A stretch of 60,538 nucleotides of DNA, from NCBI GenBank assembly GCA_946481095.1, contig CAMLML010000021.1, positions 1 to 60,538 on the forward strand, given 5' to 3'. The stretch comes from an uncultured Cellvibrio sp. (lineage in GTDB: Bacteria; Pseudomonadota; Gammaproteobacteria; Pseudomonadales; Cellvibrionaceae). Of the stretch, positions 8,737 to 18,076 are shown piece after piece. How positions within the stretch are numbered: the stretch's first letter is position 1; every line of letters starts with the position of its first letter. The notes under the pieces were generated by a model. That model did no database searches, was not told the origin of the DNA, and saw nothing but the letters and a program-made list of their open reading frames with translations. The position numbers and the translations under genes are program-made.

Positions 8737-10959
8737 ATGCTTGCTCGAAATTTATTCATAATACTGCTATCGATGATCAGTTCTATTTCTTCGGCTGAAA
8801 TCAATATTGAAGATTTGTCCGAAGTTAAATGGATTCAACTAACGTCAAAAAATTTTATTGTGATTACGGACGCTAATGAAAAAGTCGGAAAGGTGTTAAT
8901 ACGCGATTTGGAAAATTTCCGATTTTTCATTGCTCATGCTCTTGGAAGTCCCTTATTTAAAGGCAACAAACCATTAAAAATATTGGCTATACACAATTCA
9001 GGTACTTTTAAGGATTTGAATTTGCCTGAGCAGTGGGCAGGATTTTTTTTAAAAAGAATGTCGGATGATTATGCAATAGCAAGTATTTTTGATTATTCAT
9101 TGAGTGAAAATACTAGTCGTTTTGGTGATCAGGTTTTATTGCACGAATATGTGCATTATGTGACGCGTAATGAGTTGGAGATGATTTCATACCCCTTATG
9201 GTATTCAGAGGGTGAAGCTGAATACTTGGCTACCTTTCGTTTTTCTGATGAAGGAAAATCTGTGAGTGTTGGTTCAATGTCGGTTATTGGTGATCGTCTG
9301 TCGAGTTTATTGAAACCTTTTGGTAGAGGATTTAGAAAAGTAGATGTAGAAGATCTTTTTAAAACAAAGAATTTCAATATTGGTTGGCGGCGCGCCGATA
9401 AAATTTCAACTAAAAAAAGTGAAGTTTTAGACAAACAGGCAGAGTTTTATGCAAGGGCCATGATTACCTATCATTATCTGCAAAGTTCCAGGGAGTTGCA
9501 GGTGCAGAAAGCTAGATATTTGCAATTGATTAACGAAGGCAGATCTGTTGATAAGTCATTCAATATGGCATTCAGCATGTCTTATGCGGACATGGACAAG
9601 GCAATAGAGAAGTATTCCAATAGTAAACATGTTACTGGCTGGAAGCTTGATATAGGGAAAAATGGCCTTAACTTTCCTCAAGTTAATCCAACAGTTGAAT
9701 CAATGAGATCTGTAAAAGCGGTTGCTCAAATAACCAGTTTTATTTCTCAATTTAGTTTTTATAAGAATGAAGAAATACAAACTTTGTTTGATTTTACAAG
9801 AAAGCATGGCGAGCATAATGCAGCCCTGACGCTTGCAGAATTGGAATGGTCTGTACGTAAACGCAAAGATATTAGTGGCCTTATGTCTGAAGCAAGAAAT
9901 AAGTATCCTCAAGATTTGGATTTACAAGCGATGCTGGCCTATCTGGAAAAAGAGCGTATTGAAAAAGCCGTCATTGTTGGGCACCCGACAGCGAGGCGAG
10001 AACTGACAGAGCTCCGAAGCCGCTTCCGCCAAATTTTACGTAAGGATCCCTACAACCGTTTGGCTTATTTTGGTTTGGGAGAGTTATTAAAAGTATCAGA
10101 TGAAGATAATCCCGATTTAATCAAGGAGGCGGCAATTGTTTTGGATAGTGCAAAATTGTTGATGAATGAATCTTTTCGAATAGGAATTCTTCAAAGTGAA
10201 ATTCAGGCGAATTCATTATTAAAAAATGCAGATGCAGTTCTGTTGCAAAAATATCAACTTGCTGCAGTCAGTGATTCGGATTGGATTGAAACGGGATATG
10301 GTCGTTTTGTTTTGGAAATGTTGCGCATGCGAAATATAAGCCTGACTCTTAATGATGGGGAAGTTGAGGGTGATATTATTCGTTACAAAAATGGCGCTCA
10401 ATATACGGGCGTTGTTAAAAATGGAATACCTGATGGGTTGGGAAAATTATTGTTTGAAGGCAATGAATTGAAAGGTGTTTTTTCTGCTGGAAAGTTTCTG
10501 GATAAAGGCGAATTAACTACTGCCAATGGCTACCATTACAAAGGGCAATTTAGCGATGGCGTCATTACGGGTGAAGGCGAATTGATCTGGCCTGCGAATA
10601 AAATAATTACTCGAGAGGTTGGCAGTTTTTTAATGGGACAGGAACATGGCGCGCAAGAGATTATGATGTCAAACGGAGATGTGATAAAAGGGACGTTAAA
10701 AATGGGTTCATATCACGGCAATATTAATATCGTTAAAAAAGATGGAACAAAACTGCAACGTGAATATTATCTGGGTAATCTGCGTTATAAGCTGGATGAT
10801 TCTTTGATTTACGCAGGAGGATGGAACGAAAATTATCTGCCGCATGGAAAAGGTCTTTGTTACCACATTGATTTGAACGCTATCCGCCCATGTAAATATG
10901 AAAATGGCCAGTTGAAAAATGAAGTTAAAGTTCAGCCAGATTTAACCTTGGCTCATTAG
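8737..10959 (+). CDS. secreted zincin-like metallopeptidase with C-terminal MORN repeats
   Basis: 740 residues from an ATG preceded by AAGGA at 8726-8730. The N-terminal ~20 residues form a signal peptide ending near SSAE. HEYVH at 136-140 is a zinc-binding HExxH helix, and SEGEAEY (Glu158/Glu162) could supply the third ligand of a gluzincin, as in DUF1570-like peptidases. The middle (about 340-540) is helical and TPR-like. From about residue 550 there are several MORN-like repeats with Y-x-G-x-(F/Y)-x-x-G-x-x-x-G-x-G spacing, such as YTGVVKNGIPDGLGKL and YKGQFSDGVITGEGEL. MORN repeats bind lipid or shape protein contacts in other systems. Substrate and role are unknown. Composition is AT-rich. 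Confidence 0.65.
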   Translation: MLARNLFIILLSMISSISSAEINIEDLSEVKWIQLTSKNFIVITDANEKVGKVLIRDLENFRFFIAHALGSPLFKGNKPLKILAIHNSGTFKDLNLPEQWAGFFLKRMSDDYAIASIFDYSLSENTSRFGDQVLLHEYVHYVTRNELEMISYPLWYSEGEAEYLATFRFSDEGKSVSVGSMSVIGDRLSSLLKPFGRGFRKVDVEDLFKTKNFNIGWRRADKISTKKSEVLDKQAEFYARAMITYHYLQSSRELQVQKARYLQLINEGRSVDKSFNMAFSMSYADMDKAIEKYSNSKHVTGWKLDIGKNGLNFPQVNPTVESMRSVKAVAQITSFISQFSFYKNEEIQTLFDFTRKHGEHNAALTLAELEWSVRKRKDISGLMSEARNKYPQDLDLQAMLAYLEKERIEKAVIVGHPTARRELTELRSRFRQILRKDPYNRLAYFGLGELLKVSDEDNPDLIKEAAIVLDSAKLLMNESFRIGILQSEIQANSLLKNADAVLLQKYQLAAVSDSDWIETGYGRFVLEMLRMRNISLTLNDGEVEGDIIRYKNGAQYTGVVKNGIPDGLGKLLFEGNELKGVFSAGKFLDKGELTTANGYHYKGQFSDGVITGEGELIWPANKIITREVGSFLMGQEHGAQEIMMSNGDVIKGTLKMGSYHGNINIVKKDGTKLQREYYLGNLRYKLDDSLIYAGGWNENYLPHGKGLCYHIDLNAIRPCKYENGQLKNEVKVQPDLTLAH

Positions 10960-11020
10960 CCGCACTCGGCTAAAATACCCGAGTTATTTAGTCAGGTACT
11001 CCAGTTAATTGAGGTGTGTT

Positions 11021-11344
11021 ATGGATACGTTAGAAACTATCAAGCAACAAATCAGTGAAAACCCCGTCATTCTTTATATGAAAGGTTCACCCAGTGCGCC
11101 ACAGTGTGGTTTTTCCATGCGGGCATCGCAAGCGGTTATGGCTTGCGGACAGCGCTTTGCGTTTGTTGACATATTAGCCAATCCGGATATTCGCAGTGAG
11201 TTACCCAAATTTGCCAATTGGCCTACATTTCCCCAGTTGTGGATTAAAGGCGAGTTGATTGGCGGTTGTGACATAGTCACAGAAATGCACGAAAAGGGTG
11301 AATTAAAGCCATTGATTGATGCTGCTGTGCAAGCCCAGGCTTGA
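11021..11344 (+). CDS. grxD: monothiol glutaredoxin Grx4
   Basis: 107 residues with the monothiol active site CGFS at 29-32, followed by WPTFPQLWIKGELIGGCDIV, which supplies the glutathione-binding loop. These proteins carry a glutathione-ligated [2Fe-2S] cluster, often with BolA, and act in Fe-S delivery. The ATG at 11021 has GAGG six bases upstream. The gene stands alone and is followed by an intrinsic terminator. Confidence 0.95.
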   Translation: MDTLETIKQQISENPVILYMKGSPSAPQCGFSMRASQAVMACGQRFAFVDILANPDIRSELPKFANWPTFPQLWIKGELIGGCDIVTEMHEKGELKPLIDAAVQAQA

Positions 11345-11358
11345 TAGAAATAAACATG

Positions 11359-11385
11359 AATAGACCCAAGCGGGTCTATTTTTTT
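11359..11385 (+). terminator. intrinsic terminator after grxD
   Basis: A perfect 9-bp stem (AATAGACCC at 11359-11367 with GGGTCTATT at 11372-11380), a 4-base loop and a run of T to 11385. It lies 15 bases after the grxD stop and touches the 3' end of the convergent gene. Confidence 0.9.
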
Positions 11386-11710
11386 AGTGACTGATAAAGT
11401 TTCGAATTGCGATAAACATCAACACCAATCCGCTCAAACCTCCGACCATGCAAAGTATCAGCCCTATTAGTGCCTTGCGTTGATTCAATTGTTTGTTGCT
11501 ATTCCGTTCCATCGAATGGGCTTCCCAAGCCAGTTCCTTGGAGCGGATCAGTTTTTCCCGAAGTTTGGCCAATTGTTCCAGCTCGTTTTCGATTTGTGCT
11601 TTCTCATCGGCAAGCTGGCTTTCGGATAAGGTTTTGGATCTGCGAATGACGCGTGCATCCAGCTCAGCGACCTTGTTATCCAACAAACTGCTTAATTGTT
11701 TTATCTGCAT
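11384..11710 (-). CDS. small coiled-coil protein with C-terminal membrane anchor
   Basis: 108 residues if translation starts at the ATG at 11710, which has AGGA about nine bases upstream. Longer in-frame starts overlap cysH or lack a ribosome site. The first ~75 residues are charged and heptad-like (SLLDNKVAELDARVIRRS, then a Glu/Lys/Leu-rich stretch), predicting a coiled coil. The last ~25 residues form one hydrophobic helix, LIGLILCMVGGLSGLVLMFIA. It lies 38 bases downstream of cysH on the same strand. I do not recognise the family. Confidence 0.6.
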   Translation of the reverse strand: MQIKQLSSLLDNKVAELDARVIRRSKTLSESQLADEKAQIENELEQLAKLREKLIRSKELAWEAHSMERNSNKQLNQRKALIGLILCMVGGLSGLVLMFIAIRNFISH

Positions 11711-11748
11711 AGAAATTTCCTGAAAAACCATCCCTGTTAAGGGTTGAA

Positions 11749-12471
11749 TCACTTTTGATTGCTGGCGTGTAGACCACATTCTTTTTTGGTGGCTTCTTCC
11801 CACCACCAGCGGCCCTCACGCTCATGCTGACCGGGGCCAACCGGTTTGGTACAGGGTTCGCAACCTATGGAAATATAGCCCTTATCGTGCAGTTCGTTGT
11901 AAGGCACTGCACAAATTCGCAGATAATCCCACACTTCCTGTGACGACCAGTTAGCCAAAGGGTTAAATTTGGTCAATGTTTCATTGGGGCGGGCGAACAA
12001 ACTGTCGTTCTGGATAACAGGAATTTCCGCACGGGTAGGGCTTTGGTCTTTGCGTTGGCCGGTAATCCATGCATCCAGTGTCAATAGTTTTTTGCGTAAG
12101 GGTTCGATCTTGCGAATACCGCAGCACTCTTTATGGTCGTCTTCATAAAAACTGAACAATCCTTTTTCTGCGACCAGTTTTGAAACAGCAGCAGCATCCG
12201 GTGACAACACATCAATACGAATACCATAATGTTTGCGGACTTTTTCAATAAACCGGTAAGTTTCCGGGTGCAATCTGCCTGTGTCCAAACAAAAAACCGG
12301 AATATCGCGGCGAAAGTTAATCGCCATTTCAATCAGTGCAACATCCTCTGCACCGCTGAATGAAATTGCAATTTTATCGAATTGGTTAATAGCGTATTTG
12401 AGAATCTGTTGAGGGGTTTGTGTTTGCAATTCTTTTTCTATATCAAGCAGATTAATAAGTGTCGTTGACAT
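11749..12471 (-). CDS. cysH: adenylyl-sulfate (APS) reductase CysH, [4Fe-4S] type
   Basis: 240 residues. It reduces APS (or PAPS) to sulfite in assimilatory sulfate reduction with thioredoxin or glutaredoxin. The PP-loop-type motif SFSGAED is at 37-43. Cluster-binding cysteines Cys116-Cys117 and Cys204-x2-Cys207 mark the iron-sulfur, plant/Pseudomonas-type enzyme, which usually prefers APS. The catalytic ECGLH has Cys232. The ATG at 12471 fits the family; an upstream in-frame TTG is less likely. It is divergent from thrH. Confidence 0.94.
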   Translation of the reverse strand: MSTTLINLLDIEKELQTQTPQQILKYAINQFDKIAISFSGAEDVALIEMAINFRRDIPVFCLDTGRLHPETYRFIEKVRKHYGIRIDVLSPDAAAVSKLVAEKGLFSFYEDDHKECCGIRKIEPLRKKLLTLDAWITGQRKDQSPTRAEIPVIQNDSLFARPNETLTKFNPLANWSSQEVWDYLRICAVPYNELHDKGYISIGCEPCTKPVGPGQHEREGRWWWEEATKKECGLHASNQK

Positions 12472-12617
12472 GTGTAAATTCACCAATCGGGTTCAGGAGA
12501 TGTCCGGCAGGATAGCAGAATTGCCATGCAAGCCGAAGTCATGGATTGGACTTATAGCCATAAAACAGGTAGATTGCCGCCACTTTTTTATCAATTTTTT
12601 CTATGTTGGAGGTCACT

Positions 12618-13235
12618 GTGGAATTAGCATGTTTGGATCTTGAAGGTGTACTGGTTCCTGAAATATGGATTGAATTTGCCAAGGTCACCGGTATTGAAGA
12701 GCTGAAAGCGACCACGCGTGATATTCCGGATTACGACGTGCTGATGAAGCAGCGTATCCGCATACTGGAGCAACATAAATTGGGTTTAAAACAAATTCAG
12801 GATGTGATTGCAACACTCAAGCCTTTGGATGGTGCAGTTGAATTTGTTGATTGGTTGCGTGAACGTTTTCAGGTGATCATTCTTTCCGATACTTTCTACG
12901 AATTTTCACAACCGCTGATGCGTCAATTGGGTTTCCCAACTTTGTTTTGTCATCGCTTGAATGTTGATGAGCGCGGTATGGTAGTGGGTTACACGCTTCG
13001 CCAAAAAGATCCCAAGCGCCAATCAGTATTAGCGCTGAAAACTTTGTATTACCGCGTAATTGCTGCCGGTGATTCTTATAATGACACAACAATGTTAGGT
13101 GAAGCTGATCAAGGAATTTTATTCCATGCTCCACAAAATGTGATCGATCAGTTCCCGCAGTTCCCTGCGGTTCATACTTACCTGGATTTGAAGAAAGAAT
13201 TTATCAAAGCCAGTAATAGAGAGTTAAACCTGTAA
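12618..13235 (+). CDS. thrH: phosphoserine phosphatase / homoserine phosphotransferase ThrH
   Basis: 205 residues from a GTG start. The HAD nucleophile motif is DLEGV with Asp7. IPDYDVLMKQR, LSDTFYEFSQPLMRQLGFPTLFCH and AAGDSYNDTTML are close to Pseudomonas ThrH, which dephosphorylates phosphoserine and can transfer the phosphate to homoserine. The GTG is preferred to the ATG at 12603 because GGAGG at 12608-12612 lies five bases before it and the family begins M-E-(I/L)-A-C-L. A terminator-like hairpin follows. Confidence 0.93.
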   Translation: MELACLDLEGVLVPEIWIEFAKVTGIEELKATTRDIPDYDVLMKQRIRILEQHKLGLKQIQDVIATLKPLDGAVEFVDWLRERFQVIILSDTFYEFSQPLMRQLGFPTLFCHRLNVDERGMVVGYTLRQKDPKRQSVLALKTLYYRVIAAGDSYNDTTMLGEADQGILFHAPQNVIDQFPQFPAVHTYLDLKKEFIKASNRELNL

Positions 13236-14168
13236 CAATATATTCATTTTTAAAAATAAAAGAGCTCCAATTGGAGCTTTTTTTACAACCAACAAACATA
13301 AAAATATTGAAAATTGTGAGCGTATTTTAGTGAGCCCTCCCCAAATGTTGGCTTTTAATTTATCGCGAAATACAGATTGACCAATTGCATGAGGTTGCAT
13401 GCCTATACGGGATAATATTTTTCTGGCAGAAAAATTAAAGCGTAAGGCGCGTCTCCATGCCATGCTCTGTTCAGTATTAAAAATAATTGACATTGAAATA
13501 GAAACATCATCAGGCCCATTTTTAACATGATGTCCTGCAATAAATGGGATATGTAAAGATTCACCTGGTGAAAAATCAAAACATGTACCCAAGGCATCAA
13601 TTTCTGCGTTAAAAGGTAATTTTGTATTGGAATAGGCTACATAGGCTTCACGATTTTGTGAGCTGACAACCTGTTCATCCCATTGTGGAAAAACACTCAG
13701 TTGTTTGCTGCCACGAAATTGCATTAAAAAGGTGGAATAACGATCTATATGAAATGGCGTGACGCTATTGGGTGATGCGATAAATAAAAACAATTTAGAA
13801 TCTATAGCCTTATTACCAACCCTCAGTTTTTGCATTAATGATTCTATGTCACTTAGCAAAAGATGGTGCAATTCCTTAAAAGAGGTGTCTACCTCGGGAC
13901 CATTGACCATAATATAAGAGTTGGATGTTCTAATAGTTTCAATCACTTCTTCAAGCGATTTTTCTTTCGGATTTTCTTTAAATGTTCCCTCAAAATCATC
14001 ACTGACACTGAGTAGATCTTTGGAGTAAACCACTCTGTCTTTTAATGTTGGTAATACCTTTGCCAGATTTTCCAAACTTAAAGCGGGATGCCCAAGTAGT
14101 TTATGAGTAAATTTGAATGCATCTTTATCCATTAAATCAAATTTAGGGTTTTCTTCGAAACAGTTCAT
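13224..14168 (-). CDS. cupin-like / JmjC-domain 2-oxoglutarate oxygenase-like protein
   Basis: 314 residues. The core resembles cupin_8/JmjC Fe(II)/2-oxoglutarate oxygenases. FHID places His140 and Asp142 as metal ligands, followed by YSTFLMQFRGSKQLSVFP. A second block with HIPFIAGHHVKNG (His213/His214) would complete the facial triad. Such bacterial proteins hydroxylate proteins or small molecules; the substrate is unknown. The reading frame continues through the thrH terminator and overlaps the last 12 bases of thrH, so the final ~20 residues may be non-essential read-through. The start region has no strong ribosome site. Confidence 0.75.
   Translation of the reverse strand: MNCFEENPKFDLMDKDAFKFTHKLLGHPALSLENLAKVLPTLKDRVVYSKDLLSVSDDFEGTFKENPKEKSLEEVIETIRTSNSYIMVNGPEVDTSFKELHHLLLSDIESLMQKLRVGNKAIDSKLFLFIASPNSVTPFHIDRYSTFLMQFRGSKQLSVFPQWDEQVVSSQNREAYVAYSNTKLPFNAEIDALGTCFDFSPGESLHIPFIAGHHVKNGPDDVSISMSIIFNTEQSMAWRRALRFNFSARKILSRIGMQPHAIGQSVFRDKLKANIWGGLTKIRSQFSIFLCLLVVKKAPIGALLFLKMNILLQV
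13261..13284 (+). terminator. intrinsic terminator after thrH
   Basis: The palindrome AGCTCCAATTGGAGCT at 13263-13278 is followed by T to 13284 and preceded by A on the other side, so it could act in both directions. It lies inside the 3' coding end of the convergent JmjC-like gene. Confidence 0.8.
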
Positions 14169-14265
14169 TATTGGTCTCCCCTGTCAAAGTCTAATTTGAA
14201 TAGTAATATCTTTAACAGTGTAGCCGGCATTTCTCCTTTAGCTATTGCTCGCGTAAATCTACTGG

Positions 14266-15018
14266 TCAATACAAACAACGCCTGAACAACCCAATCGCCA
14301 TTTGGTAGCCCAATAGTTGCAATTCTGCATCGTACCTGTCGCCTTCATCGCGCATAAACGCATGTACGCCATTAAATTCGTGCCAGGTAAAATTCACTTT
14401 TTTCTCAACCAGATTTTGATAGACCTTCGCCCGACCTTCTGCCGGGATATGCGGGTCTTGTTTTCCCCAAATCATTTGCAATTCGCCCTTGATATCAGCT
14501 GTGCGCGTTAAACTTTCATTACCGGATTTTGATGGCGTTAAACCTGAGTGTATATCGGTTGCGTAAAAACAACTGGTTGCAGAAATATCAGGATGAAGTG
14601 CGGCGCGATAAGCCAAGCCGCCACCCAGGCAAAAACCCATAGCACCGATTTTTCCGGAAAAGTAATTCAGGGTTTTAATGTGGTCGATCATGGCTTGGGT
14701 ATCAGAATCGTGAGCTTCCAAATGTTTGGTGACTTTATCTGCATTGCCTTTGTCTCGACCTGCATCGTCATACCCCAATACAGTGCCGATTGGATTTAAT
14801 TCGTGAAATACTTCAGGTACTAACACAATAAATCCGTGCCCCGCCATAATTTGTGCGCTGCGGCGAATAGGGGATGTTTGTTGAAAAATTTCAGAATATA
14901 AAATAATTGCCGGAAATTGTTTGTTTAGGGTTTCTTCTGTTTCTTTAGGTCGATAAACATAACAACGCATAACACCGGTAGCTGTATTTAAATCGACATG
15001 ATGGTTTTGAATTAACAT
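14266..15018 (-). CDS. dienelactone hydrolase family protein
   Basis: 250 residues with the alpha/beta-hydrolase fold of the DLH family. Catalytic elements are Cys130 in GFCLGGG, Asp188 in GKQDPH and His219 in VHAFMRD, with Glu43 in YSEIF matching the glutamate that modulates the DLH cysteine. The classic reaction opens dienelactone to maleylacetate, but most family members have unknown substrates. It is likely co-transcribed with the downstream minus-strand genes or stands alone; the gap to chrA is 44 bases. Confidence 0.88.
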   Translation of the reverse strand: MLIQNHHVDLNTATGVMRCYVYRPKETEETLNKQFPAIILYSEIFQQTSPIRRSAQIMAGHGFIVLVPEVFHELNPIGTVLGYDDAGRDKGNADKVTKHLEAHDSDTQAMIDHIKTLNYFSGKIGAMGFCLGGGLAYRAALHPDISATSCFYATDIHSGLTPSKSGNESLTRTADIKGELQMIWGKQDPHIPAEGRAKVYQNLVEKKVNFTWHEFNGVHAFMRDEGDRYDAELQLLGYQMAIGLFRRCLY

Positions 15019-15062
15019 ATTTTATTTTCTCTCTCATTTATAAAATTTCTAATCTGTCAGCA

Positions 15063-16400
15063 CTAGACTATGCTGGTTAGCAAGCCTAATAAAGCACAAG
15101 TCATAATCACTTTAATAATACCTATCTTGAATCTAAATAATGCAACAGCAGCCAGTAACGCGATTGCCACAGAGATCCATTCAAAGTCGCCATTAAATCC
15201 TTGCGGCCAAAAAATATGGTAAGCAAAAAATACTGCCAGATTCACAATCACACCGACAACTGCAGCCGTGATTGCCGACAGTGGAGCTGTAAATTGAATT
15301 TTCTTGTGAGTGGTTTCTATAAACGGTGCACCTGCAAAAATAAAAATAAATGAAGGTAAAAAAGTAAACCAGGTAACAATCGATGCGGCAACTGTGCCGG
15401 CAATAAATAAATTTTCTGTGCCTAATAAAGCTTGCGAATAACCACCAATAAATCCCACAAATGCGACAACCATAATCAGCGGGCCGGGTGTTGTTTCGCC
15501 TAACGCCAAACCATCAATCATTTGCGCGGGGGTTAACCATCCATATTGCGTCACGGCTCCCTGATAAACATAAGGCAATACTGCGTAAGCCCCACCAAAA
15601 GTTAATAACGCTGCCGTTGTGAAAAACCAGGCCATTTGCGTGAAGCTATGTTGCCAGCCGAAATGGTTCCATAAAAATAAAAATGGTAGAACCCACAAGA
15701 TCAAGCCGCCAATAATAACGGCAATTAAACCTGAATAAGAAAACAGGGCATGTTTTGGGGTGGGCGTGTGATCGTCAATTATCGCAGCACCATAAGATTT
15801 TTCTGCGCTGGTGTGGGCATTGGTTGTGTTAAAAAATACTGGCCAATAACGTCCGCCCAGATAACCTGTCATTGCAGCAGCCAATACTATGTAAGGGAAA
15901 GGGACATGAAACGCAAAAATGGCAATAAAAGCGGCAATACTGATAGCCCACAAAAAGTTATTTTTTAATGCGCGTGAGCCAATTCGATAAGCAGCATGCA
16001 TGACAATTGCAGTGACTGCGGGTTTGATCCCAAAAAATATTCCTGCTACCCAGGTTACATTTCCGTAAGCGATATAAATCCAGGAAAGAGCAATCAAAAT
16101 AAATAAAGAGGGTAATACAAATAAAACTCCGGCAACAATTCCGCCCCAGGTACGATGCATCAGCCAACCGATATAAGTTGCCAATTGCTGTGCTTCAGGC
16201 CCCGGTAATAGCATGCAGTAATTAAGTGCATGCAAAAAACGTTGTTCGCTAATCCAACGGCGTCGTTCCACCAGTTCTTGATGCATGATGGCAATTTGCC
16301 CGGCCGGGCCACCAAAACTGATAAAACCCAATTTCAACCAAAATAAAAAGGCTTGCCAGAAGGTGACGGTTTGGGGGAGATTGTTTTTTTCTTCGGTCAT
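15063..16400 (-). CDS. chrA: chromate transporter ChrA family
   Basis: 445 residues in the long (two-domain) CHR form with about ten membrane helices. The N-terminal half has KLGFISFGGPAGQIAIMH and LNYCMLLPGPEAQQLATYIGW. The second half has the homologous FGGAYAVLPYVYQ and GLALGETTPGPLIMVVAFVGF, both family hallmarks. It exports chromate or related oxyanions by exchange or proton-motive force. The ATG at 16400 is used; an in-frame TTG at 16457 is unlikely. Confidence 0.92.
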   Translation of the reverse strand: MTEEKNNLPQTVTFWQAFLFWLKLGFISFGGPAGQIAIMHQELVERRRWISEQRFLHALNYCMLLPGPEAQQLATYIGWLMHRTWGGIVAGVLFVLPSLFILIALSWIYIAYGNVTWVAGIFFGIKPAVTAIVMHAAYRIGSRALKNNFLWAISIAAFIAIFAFHVPFPYIVLAAAMTGYLGGRYWPVFFNTTNAHTSAEKSYGAAIIDDHTPTPKHALFSYSGLIAVIIGGLILWVLPFLFLWNHFGWQHSFTQMAWFFTTAALLTFGGAYAVLPYVYQGAVTQYGWLTPAQMIDGLALGETTPGPLIMVVAFVGFIGGYSQALLGTENLFIAGTVAASIVTWFTFLPSFIFIFAGAPFIETTHKKIQFTAPLSAITAAVVGVIVNLAVFFAYHIFWPQGFNGDFEWISVAIALLAAVALFRFKIGIIKVIMTCALLGLLTSIV

Positions 16401-16440
16401 ACCTATAAGTCTGTTTTTATTGGATCGGTCACAACATGAT

Positions 16441-16662
16441 TCAAGATTTATTCTCAAAATGTGTCTTTCTTACCAGCATTACGGGATGCCCCATTTCAGT
16501 TGCGCCTTCAAAATATTCTTGTCCAATTAAATGAAGAGGTACAGGAGTCCAGCCATAACTTTGTTGGCCGCAAGTGGCAATTACTTTACCCAGGGCCAAA
16601 TCACCTGTTTGAATAATGTCGCCATCTTTCACTTTGAGGTAACCCTGGGGCAGTGGATGCAT
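16441..16662 (-). CDS. small protein translationally linked to pabB, unknown function
   Basis: 73 residues. The start ATG lies one base after the pabB stop, suggesting re-initiation by ribosomes leaving pabB. It contains KVKDGDIIQTGDLAL and GWTPVPLHLIGQEY and no membrane helix or signal peptide. I do not recognise the family. The spacing and co-orientation support a real gene. Confidence 0.6.
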   Translation of the reverse strand: MHPLPQGYLKVKDGDIIQTGDLALGKVIATCGQQSYGWTPVPLHLIGQEYFEGATEMGHPVMLVRKTHFENKS

Positions 16663-16663
16663 T

Positions 16664-18076
16664 TTATTGTCCTGAAAAATGTTCCTGAAGATTTTGCAAA
16701 ATCAAATTCACTTTCGCCAGGGTTTCTTCATATTCTTTATCGCCAATTGAATCGGCAACTATGCCACCGCCGCCCCAACAGTGGATATTGTTTTTATCGC
16801 AAACCAAAGTGCGTATGGCGATATTGGTATCCATTTGCCCATTGACGCTGATGTAACCAATACTGCCGCAATAAATCGAGCGTTGGTGTGGTTCCAGTTC
16901 TTCAATAATTTCCATGGCGCGGATTTTCGGTGCGCCGGTAATGCTGCCACCGGGGAAAGCGTCGCGTAGTAAATCTACAGGACTGGATTCGTTTTTTAAT
17001 TTTCCGGTGACGGTGCTGACGAGATGATGCACGTTGGCGAAACTTTGTAATTCACAAAGGTGGGGCACTTCAACCTGTGTTGCATGTTTGCTCAAATCGT
17101 TTCTGAGCAGGTCCACAATCATCACATTTTCGGCGCGATTTTTGGGACTGGATTGCAGCCATTGGGCATTCCTCAAATCTTCTTCCGGTGTTTTTCCGCG
17201 TGCGATTGTGCCTTTAATTGGCTTGGTTTCGATCTTGTCGCCACTAACTTGAAGGAAGCGTTCGGGCGAAAAACTTAATACTGATCCAGCGTCCCATTGC
17301 ATAAACGCTGAAAAAGGTGAGGGCAGTTGTTGCCGTAGATGCAAGTAAGCGAGTAGGGAATCACCCTGGTATGAGGACGAAAAACGCTGGGCCAGATTGA
17401 TTTGGTAGCAGTCTCCGGCCTTGATGTAGTTCTGTACTGAAGCAAACAGGCTGGCGTATTTATTAGCATTAATATTGCTTTTTAATTCATTGATTTTAAA
17501 TGAATTTACACCAATCTTGATAAATTGCTTTAAGTTGTGAAACATTGTCTTTTGACGACAGATATCTTGAATAACCGAAAAGTTATAAGCCGGATCAATC
17601 GCCTGATTCATGATCAATGCAGAGGTTTTTTGTTGGTGATCCTGAATAATGGCCCAGCTGTAAATGCCCAGTTGCATCTCGGGAAGTTCAATGTCTTTTG
17701 GATTTTTGCGCGGCAGATTTTCCAATCGCCAGGCTAGGTCATAAGACCAATATCCCAAAGCGCCACCAATAAAAGGCCAATCGTTTTTTAATGAAGGGTC
17801 ATCTTTCAGAGATGAGTCGATTTGCAAATGTTGGGACAAAAGTGTGAAGGGATCTTCAGTTGAAAATTCATCTGTGGTTTTTGTTTGGATTCGGGTTTTT
17901 GATCCCTCTGTGGTAAGGGTTAAAACCGGGTCGGCCACCAAAATATCGTATCGGCCCAGCTCACTTTGCGGACGCCCCGAGTCCAGCCAGACAGGATTGG
18001 GTAAGTGGCGAATTGCCAAAAACCAGACAGCTGAATCCTCACAATAAGGAAGAGAGATAGTGTGTACTAGGGGCAT
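16664..18076 (-). CDS. pabB: aminodeoxychorismate synthase component I PabB
   Basis: 470 residues from the ATG at 18076. An in-frame TTG two codons earlier is possible. With PabA it converts chorismate to 4-amino-4-deoxychorismate for folate synthesis. The chorismate-binding domain contains IKAGDCYQINLAQRF, the PIKGT motif, NRAENVMIVDLLRNDL, PGGSITGAPKIRAMEII and YCGSIGYIS. The N-terminal half is the anthranilate synthase I N-terminal domain. PIKGT is typical of PabB rather than TrpE. Confidence 0.93.
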   Translation of the reverse strand: MPLVHTISLPYCEDSAVWFLAIRHLPNPVWLDSGRPQSELGRYDILVADPVLTLTTEGSKTRIQTKTTDEFSTEDPFTLLSQHLQIDSSLKDDPSLKNDWPFIGGALGYWSYDLAWRLENLPRKNPKDIELPEMQLGIYSWAIIQDHQQKTSALIMNQAIDPAYNFSVIQDICRQKTMFHNLKQFIKIGVNSFKINELKSNINANKYASLFASVQNYIKAGDCYQINLAQRFSSSYQGDSLLAYLHLRQQLPSPFSAFMQWDAGSVLSFSPERFLQVSGDKIETKPIKGTIARGKTPEEDLRNAQWLQSSPKNRAENVMIVDLLRNDLSKHATQVEVPHLCELQSFANVHHLVSTVTGKLKNESSPVDLLRDAFPGGSITGAPKIRAMEIIEELEPHQRSIYCGSIGYISVNGQMDTNIAIRTLVCDKNNIHCWGGGGIVADSIGDKEYEETLAKVNLILQNLQEHFSGQ

